A stretch of DNA of 64,000 nucleotides from Gluconacetobacter liquefaciens (GTDB lineage Bacteria > Pseudomonadota > Alphaproteobacteria > Acetobacterales > Acetobacteraceae): assembly GCF_003350405.1 (NCBI RefSeq), contig NZ_QQAW01000009.1, forward strand, positions 1 through 64,000, written 5' to 3'. Positions 8,274-17,114 of the stretch are shown here, piece by piece (position 1 is the first letter of the stretch; the number at the start of each line of letters is the position of its first letter). The translations under genes and the position numbers were made by a program. The notes beneath the pieces are model-generated. The model saw only the letters and a program-made list of their open reading frames with translations, ran no database searches and was not told the origin of the DNA.

Positions 8274-9206
8274 ATGATCCGATTTCGAAAAAAAATTAAA
8301 AATATTAAAGATTTATTGGCGTATTTATTGTTTTATTATTCGTCTTCATTTGAGGTTGCGCCTGAGGCTGGCCCAGTTAATGAGATATCTTTTTTAAATT
8401 CAGGGGAGGAAGGGATTTTTCTTCCTAAAATTATATGGATGTATTGGGATAATCCAGATTATCCCAAATATATAGATAATTTAATAGAAAAACTAAGCGA
8501 ATTGAATCCGGATTACGATATTCGCCTGCTGAATTGTCGTACTGTATCTCATTATATAGATGACTATATGGTGAACCATGAAGGACTTTCGGCAACGACG
8601 AAGTCCGATTTGATCCGGTTGGAATTGATACTGCGTTATGGTGGTATATGGCTTGATGCAACCACTCTAGTATTTGAAGATTTTTCCTGGATTTACGAAA
8701 AATTTTTAAGTGGGCGGTATAATTTTGTCGGATTTTATTATGAAAACTGGACGAAAATCGAGCATTTCCCAGTTCTTGAAAACTGGCTGATCGCATCTCC
8801 GCCGGATGATCCGCTGATTCGAGCCTGGAGAGACGAGTTCAAGAACGTCACTCAGGGTGTCGATACATATCTTTCAAGTTTGAAAAATAGATCTGATTAT
8901 GGAGAGATCCTTCAGGGGGTCGAAGACCCAAAATATCTTCTTGCGTATCTCGCAGCGCAGGTGGCTATGCGGCAACTTCCGTCCTTCTCCGTTCATCTGC
9001 GAGCAGCCATGCAGTCTGCATTTTTATATCACGAATTGTCTCAATGGGTTCCCTACAAGATTGCCCTGAAACTTTGTGCGAATAAGATGCCGCATAGACC
9101 GCCCGCCCTTATCAAAATAACGCATGCGGAAAGATATCTTATTAATGTGATATGGAAATTTAACTTATTTAGCAAAAAGAGCTATTTGTCGTTGTTAAAA
9201 AAATAA
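8274..9206 (+). CDS. Capsular polysaccharide synthesis-type glycosyltransferase (Caps_synth, DXD family)
   Basis: The product has the pattern of Caps_synth/GT32-like transferases: LPKIIWMYWDNP near the N-terminus, a conserved KSDLIRLELI helix, and YGGIWLDATT, whose Asp sits in the DXD-like nucleotide-sugar site. It would act in the cytosol on the lipid-linked repeat unit. I chose ATG 8274, preceded by a GGGA element, giving 310 residues; an in-frame TTG at 8241 would add eleven residues. The gene is strongly AT-rich with poor codon adaptation to its surroundings, which suggests horizontal transfer. It follows the wza-like gene and converges with the flippase gene. Confidence 0.75.
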   Translation: MIRFRKKIKNIKDLLAYLLFYYSSSFEVAPEAGPVNEISFLNSGEEGIFLPKIIWMYWDNPDYPKYIDNLIEKLSELNPDYDIRLLNCRTVSHYIDDYMVNHEGLSATTKSDLIRLELILRYGGIWLDATTLVFEDFSWIYEKFLSGRYNFVGFYYENWTKIEHFPVLENWLIASPPDDPLIRAWRDEFKNVTQGVDTYLSSLKNRSDYGEILQGVEDPKYLLAYLAAQVAMRQLPSFSVHLRAAMQSAFLYHELSQWVPYKIALKLCANKMPHRPPALIKITHAERYLINVIWKFNLFSKKSYLSLLKK

Positions 9207-9345
9207 TCATGAAATGTATATTATACTATCGTGACATGATTTGGAACGGCTAACTGGTGAAATGAGCGTCTACGGCGCAAGCGTTATTGCTCCTGCGTGT
9301 ATTGTTGAGCATTTTATATTTGGGATGAGAATTGTAAAGGCCGCG

Positions 9346-10623
9346 CTATTTCTTCGAAACAACGTGCGAGCCGACTAGAATGCGTCGAATTATGTATATC
9401 ATGCAAAGGCATTGAACTGTCTGGCCGGCGAGGGTTCCGACAATGACCATAGCCGAATGGGAGTTCATTGCGATGACGACCATACTTGAGCATGTTGTCA
9501 GGGCTGCAGCCAGATCGGTCAGCGCGAGGACGCGATATCGCTTCATGGACAGAAGTGTGATGGTTCCGACGGTAGACAGGCCGCCGAGGATAACATTTGC
9601 GCCCCAAAGAAGGATTAGAGAACCGCTCTGTTGATAATTCCCTTTGTACAACAGTTGAGAGAGTTCGGGCCAACTTAGCGCCACGCTGCCCGTCCAGAGG
9701 ATGCTGCCGACCAGCGGTAACAGCACGCCTGTGGCAAGTGTCTTCATGAAAGGGTGTCGATCGTGATGGGCCCACATTCTGGAAAGTTGCGGCAGGCTAA
9801 TGGATGACCATGCTGCGTTGAGCATCCAGGCCGGCCTGATGACGACCTGTGTTGCTGTCAGTTCTGCGAGAGCGAGTGGACCATAGCGCCAGGCACCGAC
9901 AAAGTTGAACATGCGACTGGCCAACTCAGCGGACGCTGCGCCGAGCATGATCCAACCCGAACTATGCAGATAATGGAGATGTGGGCGCATATCGCGCCAG
10001 TGCACGAGGGGACGCTGCCCTCTTGTTCCCGTTACCAGCCAGGCGAACGCTGCGATACCATACGAGCCACCGGCCAGGAGCAGCCCAATGTCAGGGGTTG
10101 GGGTGTGCCCGGCCAGGGAGCATGTCGAGGCGGCAACGATGAAGATGAGCAGGGAGGTTGCGGTCAGAGCCGTGGCGGAGCCGACTCGGTGGTGGGCGAA
10201 GAACAGGGCGCGCGTATATTGATAGACAAGGAACATCGGAACAAAAACAACCGCGCCGACGGCATGGAACTTGCTGTGGTAGTGACCGAGTATCGCCATG
10301 ACCAAAGCTGTTGTTACAAATGCGGCCAGAGCGAAGAGGATCTGGATCGTCAGTAAAAAACGTTCGGCTGTTGCTCTTTCCTTCCCTTCGACCGCATTCA
10401 GTCCCGCAAGGTGGCAGGTGATCAGCGTGGATTGAGCGGTGCCGGTGATCCAGGCTACCGCAAGCCATAAGGCATAAACACCATAGGAGTTTGGCAGTCC
10501 CTCACGTGCCATCCATAGATTGACGATGAAAGTCAGCAAGGCGCCGAGCGCCTGATCAGACAGGGAAATCAGAAAACGCATTGGCAGAAAAGACTCATGG
10601 CGTAACAGGGGCACGCGGGACAT
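9346..10623 (-). CDS. Wzx-type lipid-linked oligosaccharide flippase (MOP superfamily)
   Basis: The protein of about 425 residues consists almost wholly of hydrophobic segments (roughly 12) joined by short polar loops, as expected for the MOP/polysaccharide-transporter superfamily that moves undecaprenyl-linked repeat units across the inner membrane. No strict motif exists for this family, so the call rests on topology, length and location among glycosyltransferase and export genes. ATG at 10623 is preferred; an in-frame ATG at 10668 would add 15 residues. GC content is nearer to the core genes than that of the neighbouring glycosyltransferase. Confidence 0.75.
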   Translation of the reverse strand: MSRVPLLRHESFLPMRFLISLSDQALGALLTFIVNLWMAREGLPNSYGVYALWLAVAWITGTAQSTLITCHLAGLNAVEGKERATAERFLLTIQILFALAAFVTTALVMAILGHYHSKFHAVGAVVFVPMFLVYQYTRALFFAHHRVGSATALTATSLLIFIVAASTCSLAGHTPTPDIGLLLAGGSYGIAAFAWLVTGTRGQRPLVHWRDMRPHLHYLHSSGWIMLGAASAELASRMFNFVGAWRYGPLALAELTATQVVIRPAWMLNAAWSSISLPQLSRMWAHHDRHPFMKTLATGVLLPLVGSILWTGSVALSWPELSQLLYKGNYQQSGSLILLWGANVILGGLSTVGTITLLSMKRYRVLALTDLAAALTTCSSMVVIAMNSHSAMVIVGTLAGQTVQCLCMIYIIRRILVGSHVVSKK

Positions 10624-10817
10624 GCTAAAACAGATATAGCCCTCTGGCATCCTTTGATGAAGCGCCAAAACAAGGATTGGACGGGCAATGGATCGCGGCT
10701 ACACTGAAGCGCCGGCCGTCGGTTGAATGTATTTGAACGCGAATGATCGCGTTTGCGTCTGACCTGTCTGTTGTGCGCTTTTCCTGCTTTAAGGCTCGAT
10801 CTGATGAAGCACCCATA

Positions 10818-11249
10818 ATGTCATTATCAAGGAACATTTCACGGGGGGGCTGGAGGAGAGTCGTATGGCGTGAAGGAACGGGAGGCTGGCGTGGACGGTG
10901 GCTGAGTGGCCATCGGTTTGGCCGCACCGCTCTACTGGTGATCGTGACCATCCTTTTGGCTTTGCCCGCGTCCGAGGGGGCGTGGGCTCAAAGGGAAATC
11001 GAGCAGCAAGTCGGTCGGCATGCCTGTAGATGGGTATGGGATTGTACGCGGGGACAGTGCAAACATGTGTCCCAATGTGCTGAACCAAATGGTCTGGTGC
11101 CTCCCGAGCCGAAGGAACTTCCTCCGCTTTCGCCAGTGGATTCTGGGCCATTCATGGTTCCCGACACTCTTCCTGCCGGGGGTAGTCATTGTCCTCCCAG
11201 AAGAACGTGCGACCAGATGGGGGAATGTGTCTGGGAAGTGAAATGCTGA
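10818..11249 (+). CDS. Small secreted Cys-rich protein with a duplicated four-Cys motif
   Basis: I do not recognise a family. The product (143 residues from ATG 10818; an in-frame ATG at 10743 would give 168) has an Arg-rich N-terminus, a hydrophobic stretch (ALLVIVTILLALP) and an AWAQ-type signal-peptidase site, so it is probably exported. The mature part carries CX5CX4CX5C (CRWVWDC then GQCKHVSQC) and, at the very C-terminus, CX5CX5CX5C (CPPRRTC then GECVWEVKC), separated by a Pro-rich linker. The two units look like a duplication, likely forming disulfides. It lies between the flippase and an acyltransferase gene, so a role at the cell surface or with the polysaccharide is possible but unproven. 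Confidence 0.6.
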   Translation: MSLSRNISRGGWRRVVWREGTGGWRGRWLSGHRFGRTALLVIVTILLALPASEGAWAQREIEQQVGRHACRWVWDCTRGQCKHVSQCAEPNGLVPPEPKELPPLSPVDSGPFMVPDTLPAGGSHCPPRRTCDQMGECVWEVKC

Positions 11250-11385
11250 GAGATTGTCGAAAAAAAAGCACGCTGGTGACGACCCTGCGTGCGTTCCTGT
11301 GTTTCGAGGTTTGTGGCCATCGAGGCTGCTTTAAATAGTCCCCTGAAAATTATGTTGATTCAGTTATTTCGTAGAAAAATACCTG

Positions 11386-12519
11386 ATGCTTGGAAGAGTT
11401 TGTTCAAAACTCTTGGGCGGCCGTGCAAAGATGAGAGAAAGTATGGTTAGAGCAGATCCTGTCCATCCTCAAACTGTTTCTGTGCTACGGGACGCATCGC
11501 CCAAAGGGTACTATGCTTGGGTAGATTATGTTAAAGGTATTGGAATAATTCTTGTGGTTCTGGGACATGTGCTCAGAGGTATAGAAAAAGCCGGGATCGT
11601 ACAAAAAAACAATGCCCTGACTATCGTTGATAGTATTATATATAGCTTTCACATGCCTCTATTTTTTGTTGTGTCAGGGTTGTTTTTTCATAGTTCTATG
11701 GAAAAACGGCATAGCGATGGACTTATCAGGAATAAATTTGATACAATAGTTTATCCTTATATTGTGTGGTCAATAATACAGGGTGGTATAGAAATATTTT
11801 TATCACATTATACAAATAGTCATTTTAGACCAATCGAATTGCTTTCCATTCTATGGATGCCTCGGGATCAGTTTTGGTTTCTTTACATTTTAATGATGTG
11901 CTTTGTTGTTTTTGTTATAATTGAAGTGACTTTTTCGTCTGTAAATTATTTGTTTTTGACGATAATTCTTTCGTTTTTCTGTGTCTTTCGATATGAGCTT
12001 AATGCTCCATTTATTTTTGATCTTTTCCTCGCAAATGCTGTGTATTTTTCTTTTGGTATATTGTGCGGCCAATTTATGGCCCTTTTTGAGGGAGCGTGCC
12101 GGAAATATATAATTCTCCTGCTGGTTACCGTTCTTGCTTCGCAGTATATATTTCATTTTGTATATGATTTTAATTACACGAAGATAGGATTTTTCTCTCT
12201 CTATTTATCATTGATAACGATTTTATTTATAATAAGCGTGAGTATTAATTTAAAAGATAGGGCGAACATAATAAAATACATAGGAAAGTATTCAATGCCT
12301 ATCTATCTAATCCATGTTATTGTTGGAAGTGGCATGCGCATCGTAATGCATGGAGCTTTTCATATAAATAACCTATATATCCAGGCGATATCTGGTACGG
12401 TTGTAGGTATATTTTTCCCCATTGCGATATACAAGTATGCAAATTCTTTCGGGTTGAGCGCACTATTCATTATGCCCCGCAGTGGAAAGCCCTATCTTGC
12501 ACCATCTTCGGTCAAATAG
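11386..12519 (+). CDS. Acyltransferase 3 family membrane protein (second copy)
   Basis: A second membrane acyltransferase of the locus, likely to decorate the polysaccharide with acetyl or other acyl groups. The signature YAWVDYVKGIGIILVVLGH is at residues 43-61 with the catalytic His at 61, then SFHMPLFFVVSGLFF, typical of the GumF/GumG/ExoZ subgroup. About ten membrane segments follow. It is 377 residues from ATG 11386; ATG 11431 (residue 16) is an alternative because neither start has a strong ribosome site. The gene is very AT-rich. Its sequence differs strongly from the acyltransferase at 3156-4202, so the two probably act on different positions. Confidence 0.83.
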   Translation: MLGRVCSKLLGGRAKMRESMVRADPVHPQTVSVLRDASPKGYYAWVDYVKGIGIILVVLGHVLRGIEKAGIVQKNNALTIVDSIIYSFHMPLFFVVSGLFFHSSMEKRHSDGLIRNKFDTIVYPYIVWSIIQGGIEIFLSHYTNSHFRPIELLSILWMPRDQFWFLYILMMCFVVFVIIEVTFSSVNYLFLTIILSFFCVFRYELNAPFIFDLFLANAVYFSFGILCGQFMALFEGACRKYIILLLVTVLASQYIFHFVYDFNYTKIGFFSLYLSLITILFIISVSINLKDRANIIKYIGKYSMPIYLIHVIVGSGMRIVMHGAFHINNLYIQAISGTVVGIFFPIAIYKYANSFGLSALFIMPRSGKPYLAPSSVK

Positions 12520-12682
12520 GAGTGCGTTCAAGGATGCATTCGAGACGTTCCGTTCGTGCGGGTGCAAAGAGCGGACGTCTTCATGAGGAAACGAATAGGC
12601 AAAGCGTGAATTCGGTGTTCCTTTGGGCACCGATCGGCGATACCCTGACCCAAATAATGTAGTGTTCAAAGGTTCGAACAAT

Positions 12683-13456
12683 ATGTCGGCGTATATGTCT
12701 CGATCGGCTTTTCTGTTGTTTGGTTTGCCTTTTAGCACATTGTCTGCCGGTGAAATTTCGGACCTTATAGCGGAGCATGTCAGAACTCCGGATGCAGGCG
12801 TGGGTCTGCTTGTGACGCCGAATATCCAGCATATTGCACTGATGCGGACGAATGATGAATTTCGGCAGGCATGCCGACAGGCGGAAATTCTGACGTGCGA
12901 TGGCTTCCCGCTTTATTATTACGGCCGTTGCCGTGGTTTGCCGTTGCCGGGTCGGGTGACGGGGCGTGAGATCACCGAGGATTTGATGTCCATGCCCGGG
13001 GCATTGAAGAAACATCGTATTTTCGCGGTAGTGGATAGTGAGCGGACGGGAAAGGCAGTTCTTGAATGGGCGCGGGCCCACGGTCTCGATGCGGGGTTTG
13101 CCTTTTACGTTCCGCCCTTCGGTTTCGAAAATAATGCGATCGAATCACGACACATGGCGCAACTGATCTGCAGCCACGGGACGACCCTGCTTTTCATGGG
13201 GGTCGGGGCGCCACGGAGCGAACTGTTTGTTAGCAGGTATAAGGACTATCTGCCGCCCTGTTGGGCGTTGTGCATCGGGCAATCGCTGATCGTGGCCCTT
13301 GGCCTTTTGCCCAAGCCCCCGGCCATCGTTCAGCGTCTTAATCTGGAATGGCTCTGGCGGATCGTGCTGGAGCCTCGGCGCCTGATAAGACGATATGTCT
13401 GGGCACTGTATGAATTCTTGATTGCAATGTGCAGGGATCTATTACGTTTTGGCTGA
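12683..13456 (+). CDS. WecG/TagA/CpsF family glycosyltransferase (GumM-like, GT26)
   Basis: GT26 enzymes transfer a UDP-activated sugar (ManNAc, ManNAcA or GlcA in known members) to the lipid-linked intermediate at the membrane. The protein shows the family landmarks VTPNIQHIALM, LTCDGFPLYYYG, PGRVTGREITEDL, FMGVGAPRSELF and a C-terminal LNLEWLWRIVLEPRRLIRRY. I use ATG 12683 (257 residues), which follows AAAGG by nine bases; an upstream in-frame TTG at 12623 is possible. The end of the gene overlaps the start of the priming transferase by 35 bases in another frame. In gum and acetan pathways this family adds a late sugar of the repeat unit. Confidence 0.85.
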   Translation: MSAYMSRSAFLLFGLPFSTLSAGEISDLIAEHVRTPDAGVGLLVTPNIQHIALMRTNDEFRQACRQAEILTCDGFPLYYYGRCRGLPLPGRVTGREITEDLMSMPGALKKHRIFAVVDSERTGKAVLEWARAHGLDAGFAFYVPPFGFENNAIESRHMAQLICSHGTTLLFMGVGAPRSELFVSRYKDYLPPCWALCIGQSLIVALGLLPKPPAIVQRLNLEWLWRIVLEPRRLIRRYVWALYEFLIAMCRDLLRFG

Positions 13457-14543
13457 TATATCTGATCTTCAGGCGGAAGCGTCATATCTGGCGGCACGCA
13501 TCTCGGCGTCGAGTGTTAGAAGGACTGCATCGTTTCTGCGTAGTGGCCTGCCGTCACAGCGGAAACGTGTGGTCATTGTCGGGGCCGGCATGGATGCGGA
13601 AAAGGTGGCGCGCTGGCTCCGTCAGGCTCCGGATCGATATGAGATTCTGGGGAATTTCGATGACCGGACCAGGGAACTGGAAGAGGCTAAACCCTCGGTG
13701 CAGTATCTGGGGAATCTTGATGATTTGCTGGTTTTCTGTCGGCGGACTTTGCCTGACATTATTATCTTGTCCATATTCTCCCTGAGCAGGGAGCGGTTCC
13801 TTGATATTTTTCAGAAGATACGGGTGCTTCCCGTCGATATCGAGATCGCATTGAGGAAATCGGGTTCCGACCCCAAGAAGGCATCGTCGGAAGCTGAGTT
13901 TTCGATGATTCTTATAGAAAAACAGCCATTGTCCGGGTTTGACTATATTGTAAAATTTCTTGAAGATAAAATAATATCAATTTTACTTCTATTGTTTTTA
14001 TCTCCTGTTTTTGCTCTCATTGCTATTTTGATTAAATATGACAGTAAAGGGCCAATTTTTTTTGAACAGATGCGTTATGGGTTTAATTCGAATCCCATTC
14101 CGGTCCTCAAATTCCGCACGATGTATACCGATTTGTCTGATCCGACAGGTGTGCAGAAGACGGTGCGGGACGATCCACGCGTTACGCGGGTTGGCCGCTA
14201 TTTGCGGCGCTATTCTTTGGATGAACTCCCCCAATTGTGGAATGTGCTGGCAGGACAGATGTCCATTGTCGGCCCGCGTGCGCATGTCGCGTCCATGCGG
14301 GTGGGAGAGGGCATATATGAGGATGTCGTTAAGAACTATTTAATTCGCCACAAATTAAATCCGGGAATTACAGGACTTGCTCAGGTCAGAGGCTGTCGTG
14401 GGGAAGTTAAAACATTAAGGGATGCGAGAAGAAGATTGAGTTATGATATTTTTTACATAAACCACTGGTCTTTGTTTTTGGATATGAAAATTATTATGGA
14501 AACTATTTATATAGTGCTCTTTAAAAATGACGATACTTATTGA
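13422..14543 (+). CDS. Undecaprenyl-phosphate sugar-1-phosphate transferase lacking the N-terminal membrane domain (GumD/WcaJ-like)
   Basis: This enzyme starts repeat-unit synthesis by moving sugar-1-phosphate to undecaprenyl phosphate. It has a Rossmann-like domain (GAGMDAE at residues 54-60), one membrane segment (about 183-205) and the catalytic bacterial-sugar-transferase domain with KFRTM (230-234), DELPQLWNVL (267-276), SIVGPRAH (281-288) and NPGITGLAQV. WcaJ/GumD relatives are usually about 450-500 residues with four more N-terminal membrane segments; none is encoded here. The reading frame opens only at TTG 13422 (stop TGA directly before) inside the GT26 gene, so the true start is uncertain. 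GC content varies sharply within the gene. Confidence 0.8.
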   Translation: MQCAGIYYVLADISDLQAEASYLAARISASSVRRTASFLRSGLPSQRKRVVIVGAGMDAEKVARWLRQAPDRYEILGNFDDRTRELEEAKPSVQYLGNLDDLLVFCRRTLPDIIILSIFSLSRERFLDIFQKIRVLPVDIEIALRKSGSDPKKASSEAEFSMILIEKQPLSGFDYIVKFLEDKIISILLLLFLSPVFALIAILIKYDSKGPIFFEQMRYGFNSNPIPVLKFRTMYTDLSDPTGVQKTVRDDPRVTRVGRYLRRYSLDELPQLWNVLAGQMSIVGPRAHVASMRVGEGIYEDVVKNYLIRHKLNPGITGLAQVRGCRGEVKTLRDARRRLSYDIFYINHWSLFLDMKIIMETIYIVLFKNDDTY

Positions 14544-14627
14544 TTGAAAATGAAATCAGACCGTTTTTTATCGCCGTGGCTTGCTGTCGGGTATTTCACG
14601 AACCGTTGGGGATGAACTTCCAACGGG

Positions 14628-14701
14628 TGGAGGTCCGGGCGGGAATCGAACCCACATACGCGGATTTGCAGTCCGCTGCATCACCATTCTGCCACCGGAC
14701 C
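14628..14701 (-). tRNA. tRNA-Cys (GCA)
   Basis: On the minus strand a 74-base cloverleaf starts GGTCCGG, pairs with CCGGACC, and ends T-CCA, so CCA is encoded. The anticodon loop reads CTGCAAA with anticodon GCA, and the T loop has GGTTCGATTCC. It lies at the right edge of the AT-rich polysaccharide locus with its 3' end facing the locus, a position often used by integrating elements, though no integrase or repeat of the tRNA end was seen. Confidence 0.95.
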
Positions 14702-14878
14702 CGACATGGTGCGTTGGCTATATCCACGCTCTGAGCGCGCTGGTCAAGCCGTTGTGTGCAATGGGCCTGCTAGGCAGATGGCGCCTGGGGACATAAAACG
14801 GGCTCAGGCTAGGGAAATGCCCCAGGGAACCACCGATGATGGGGCCCGTGCCGTGGGTTACGTTGCGAAGGGAACGCC

Positions 14879-15559
14879 ATGAACCAGTCCGCGCCTGGAG
14901 ATGCCATCCTCGATTACGATGCCGCGCGGCAGCGGATGGTGGATGCGCAGATCCGTCCCGTGCAGATCAATGATCCGCGAATCGTCGCCGCCATGCGCGT
15001 GCTGCCGCGCGAAGCCTGCGTGCCGGATTCGCTGCGGGCCATCGCGTATGCCGACCAGAGCCTGGAACTGGGCCATGGGCGGGTGCTGACCGAACCGCGG
15101 ATTGCCGGCCGCATGGTTCAGATCGGCGAGCCCCAAGCCGGGCAGCGCGCGTTGGTGGTGGGGGCCGGGACCGGATACATCGCGGCCCTCCTGGCGCGCC
15201 TGGGCCTGAAGGTTGTGGCGCTGGAATCGGATGCGACCCTCAGCGCGATCGGCAAGCGCTTCTGCGCCGCCGAGGCGCCGGATGTGGTCTGGCGGGATGG
15301 TGCGCTGGCGGCAGGTGCTTCGGGCGATTCGCCGTTCGACCTGATCCTGATCGACGGTGCGGTGCGTGCGGTGCCGTCGGCCCTGGTAGAGCAGCTTGCA
15401 CCGCATGGCAGGATTGTCTGTGTGATCTGGCCCGAAGGCGGGGTGGCAACGGCCAGTATCGGGGAAGCCTCGGCAAGCGGGCTGGCGACGCGGCCGGTAT
15501 TCGACGTTGCGCTGCCCCTTTTGCCTGAGCTGGAGCCGGCGCCTGCCTTCGCGTTCTGA
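14879..15559 (+). CDS. Protein-L-isoaspartate O-methyltransferase-like protein
   Basis: The 226-residue protein belongs to the PCMT/rRNA-adenine-like methyltransferase group, which in true Pcm repairs damaged aspartyl residues with SAM. The SAM-binding loop reads VVGAGTGYIAALLARLG (about residues 94-110) and the Asp of FDLILIDGA follows. The region before the loop (RVLTEPRIAGRM) differs from the usual Pcm TISQP motif, as in the alphaproteobacterial paralogs found next to tolC, so substrate may differ. GAAGGGA ribosome site. It lies 78 bases upstream of tolC on the same strand, an arrangement seen in other alphaproteobacteria. Confidence 0.75.
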   Translation: MNQSAPGDAILDYDAARQRMVDAQIRPVQINDPRIVAAMRVLPREACVPDSLRAIAYADQSLELGHGRVLTEPRIAGRMVQIGEPQAGQRALVVGAGTGYIAALLARLGLKVVALESDATLSAIGKRFCAAEAPDVVWRDGALAAGASGDSPFDLILIDGAVRAVPSALVEQLAPHGRIVCVIWPEGGVATASIGEASASGLATRPVFDVALPLLPELEPAPAFAF

Positions 15560-15637
15560 TGCCTGAAACCGTTTGATATATTCTTTACCTGGAAATGCGA
15601 TACCCAACCCCGGATGGCATTTCCGGGGGAGGGGCGA

Positions 15638-17071
15638 ATGAAGCGCGGATGCGGAATCGGGGCAGGTCTGGCGGCCCTGTTATGCAGTTCGGCCGCGTGG
15701 GCGCAGCGTTATGACGGCAGCGGTTCGCCCAGTTTCATCCCCCATACATTGCAGGAAGCGCTGGCGGCGGCCTATCTGACCAATCCGACCTTGCAGAAGG
15801 AACGCGCGACCCTGCGCGCGACCGATGAACAGGTGCCCACGGCGCTGGCCGGCTGGCGGCCGACCGTGACCAGCAACGCCGGCATGAGCTATTTCTCTGG
15901 CGTCAATCGCGTGTCGGCACAGGATGGTTATGCCGGGTATGACCGGAAATATGACGTTCCGGGTTATACCGCTGGGGTCACGATCTCGCAGCCGCTCTAC
16001 TCTGGTGGGCGGACAACGGCGAGCACCCACAAGGCCGTCAATGCGGTGATGGCCGAGCGGGCGCGGCTGATCGCGACCGAACAGCAGGTCTTCAGCGATG
16101 TGGTCAGTGCCTATGTGGGTGTGATCGAAAACGAGCAATTGCTGCAACTCAACATCAATAACGAAAAAGTGTTGCAGGAGCAGCTTCGGGCGACCTCGGA
16201 GCGGTTCCGAGTCGGTGAAATTACGCGGACTGATGTTGCCCAGGCCGAAGCGGCCCTGGCCAGCGCCCGTGCTGCCCGGCAGGAGGCCGAGGGCACGTTG
16301 CAGACGGCGCAGGCGACCTATGCCCAGGTGATCGGCATGTCGCCGCCGCCCAATCTGGTGCCGCCGCAGCCGCTGGTGCTGCCGGCGCGTTCGCAGAACG
16401 AGGCGATCGCACAGGCGGTGCAGAACAATCCGAATGTTATCGGGGCGCTGTTTACCGAGGCGTCGCAGAAGGATGCGGTTGGCGTCGCCATGTCCGCGAT
16501 CATGCCGAAAATTTCCGCCCAGGCGAGCTATTCACGGGCCATCAACCAGAGCAGCGGCCGCTCTTTGATGGACGACAAATATGCGACGGTGAATATCCAG
16601 TTTCCGCTCTATCAGGGCGGGTCGGAATATGCGGCCGTGCGGCAGGCGCGTCAGCAGGTGTCCGAGGCGCATCGCGCGCTGGATATCGAGCGTCGGGCGG
16701 CGATGCAGCTTGCCTCGTCGAACTGGCAGCAACTGGTGGCCTATACGGCGGCGATCAAGAGCAACCGGATCGCCATTTCCTCGAACATCGTTGCCCTGGA
16801 GGGGGTCGAGCGGCAGGCGATCGTCGGCACCAGTACGACGCTGGAAGTGTTGCAGCAGCAGCAGACGCTGCTTCAGGCCCAGGTGGCGCTGGTGCAGAGC
16901 CTGAGCAACCTCGTGACCGCATCCTATGGGGTAGCGGCCGCCATCGGCCGGCTGACGGCGCAGGATTTAAAACTGGACGTGCCGCGCTATGACGAGACCG
17001 CTTATTACAAGGCGGTCAAGGACCGGCTATGGGGGATCAGCGATCAGGCGGCGAACCAGCCGGGGCGGTGA
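15638..17071 (+). CDS. tolC: TolC family outer-membrane efflux protein
   Basis: The protein forms the outer-membrane channel of type I secretion or RND/ABC efflux pumps. ATG 15638 is chosen because it follows GGGGGAGGGGCGA and starts a clean signal peptide (MKRGCGIGAGLAALLC, cleaved after AWAQ), giving 477 residues; an ATG 24 bases upstream is in frame. The two tandem OEP repeats are visible: each half has a long helical coiled coil, a YSGG- or YQGG-type turn (SQPLYSGGRTT, QFPLYQGGSEY) and an LxVLQQQQTLLQAQ helix near the end. Length matches the TolC family (about 450-490). Confidence 0.88.
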   Translation: MKRGCGIGAGLAALLCSSAAWAQRYDGSGSPSFIPHTLQEALAAAYLTNPTLQKERATLRATDEQVPTALAGWRPTVTSNAGMSYFSGVNRVSAQDGYAGYDRKYDVPGYTAGVTISQPLYSGGRTTASTHKAVNAVMAERARLIATEQQVFSDVVSAYVGVIENEQLLQLNINNEKVLQEQLRATSERFRVGEITRTDVAQAEAALASARAARQEAEGTLQTAQATYAQVIGMSPPPNLVPPQPLVLPARSQNEAIAQAVQNNPNVIGALFTEASQKDAVGVAMSAIMPKISAQASYSRAINQSSGRSLMDDKYATVNIQFPLYQGGSEYAAVRQARQQVSEAHRALDIERRAAMQLASSNWQQLVAYTAAIKSNRIAISSNIVALEGVERQAIVGTSTTLEVLQQQQTLLQAQVALVQSLSNLVTASYGVAAAIGRLTAQDLKLDVPRYDETAYYKAVKDRLWGISDQAANQPGR

Positions 17072-17114
17072 CGTCATTCCGACGTCTGTCGGGCAATGGT
17101 GACCAGGGGGCGAC

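Noticed and set aside
14540-14796. Short plus-strand frames near 14,540-14,800
   Set aside because: They read through the reverse complement of the tRNA-Cys gene.
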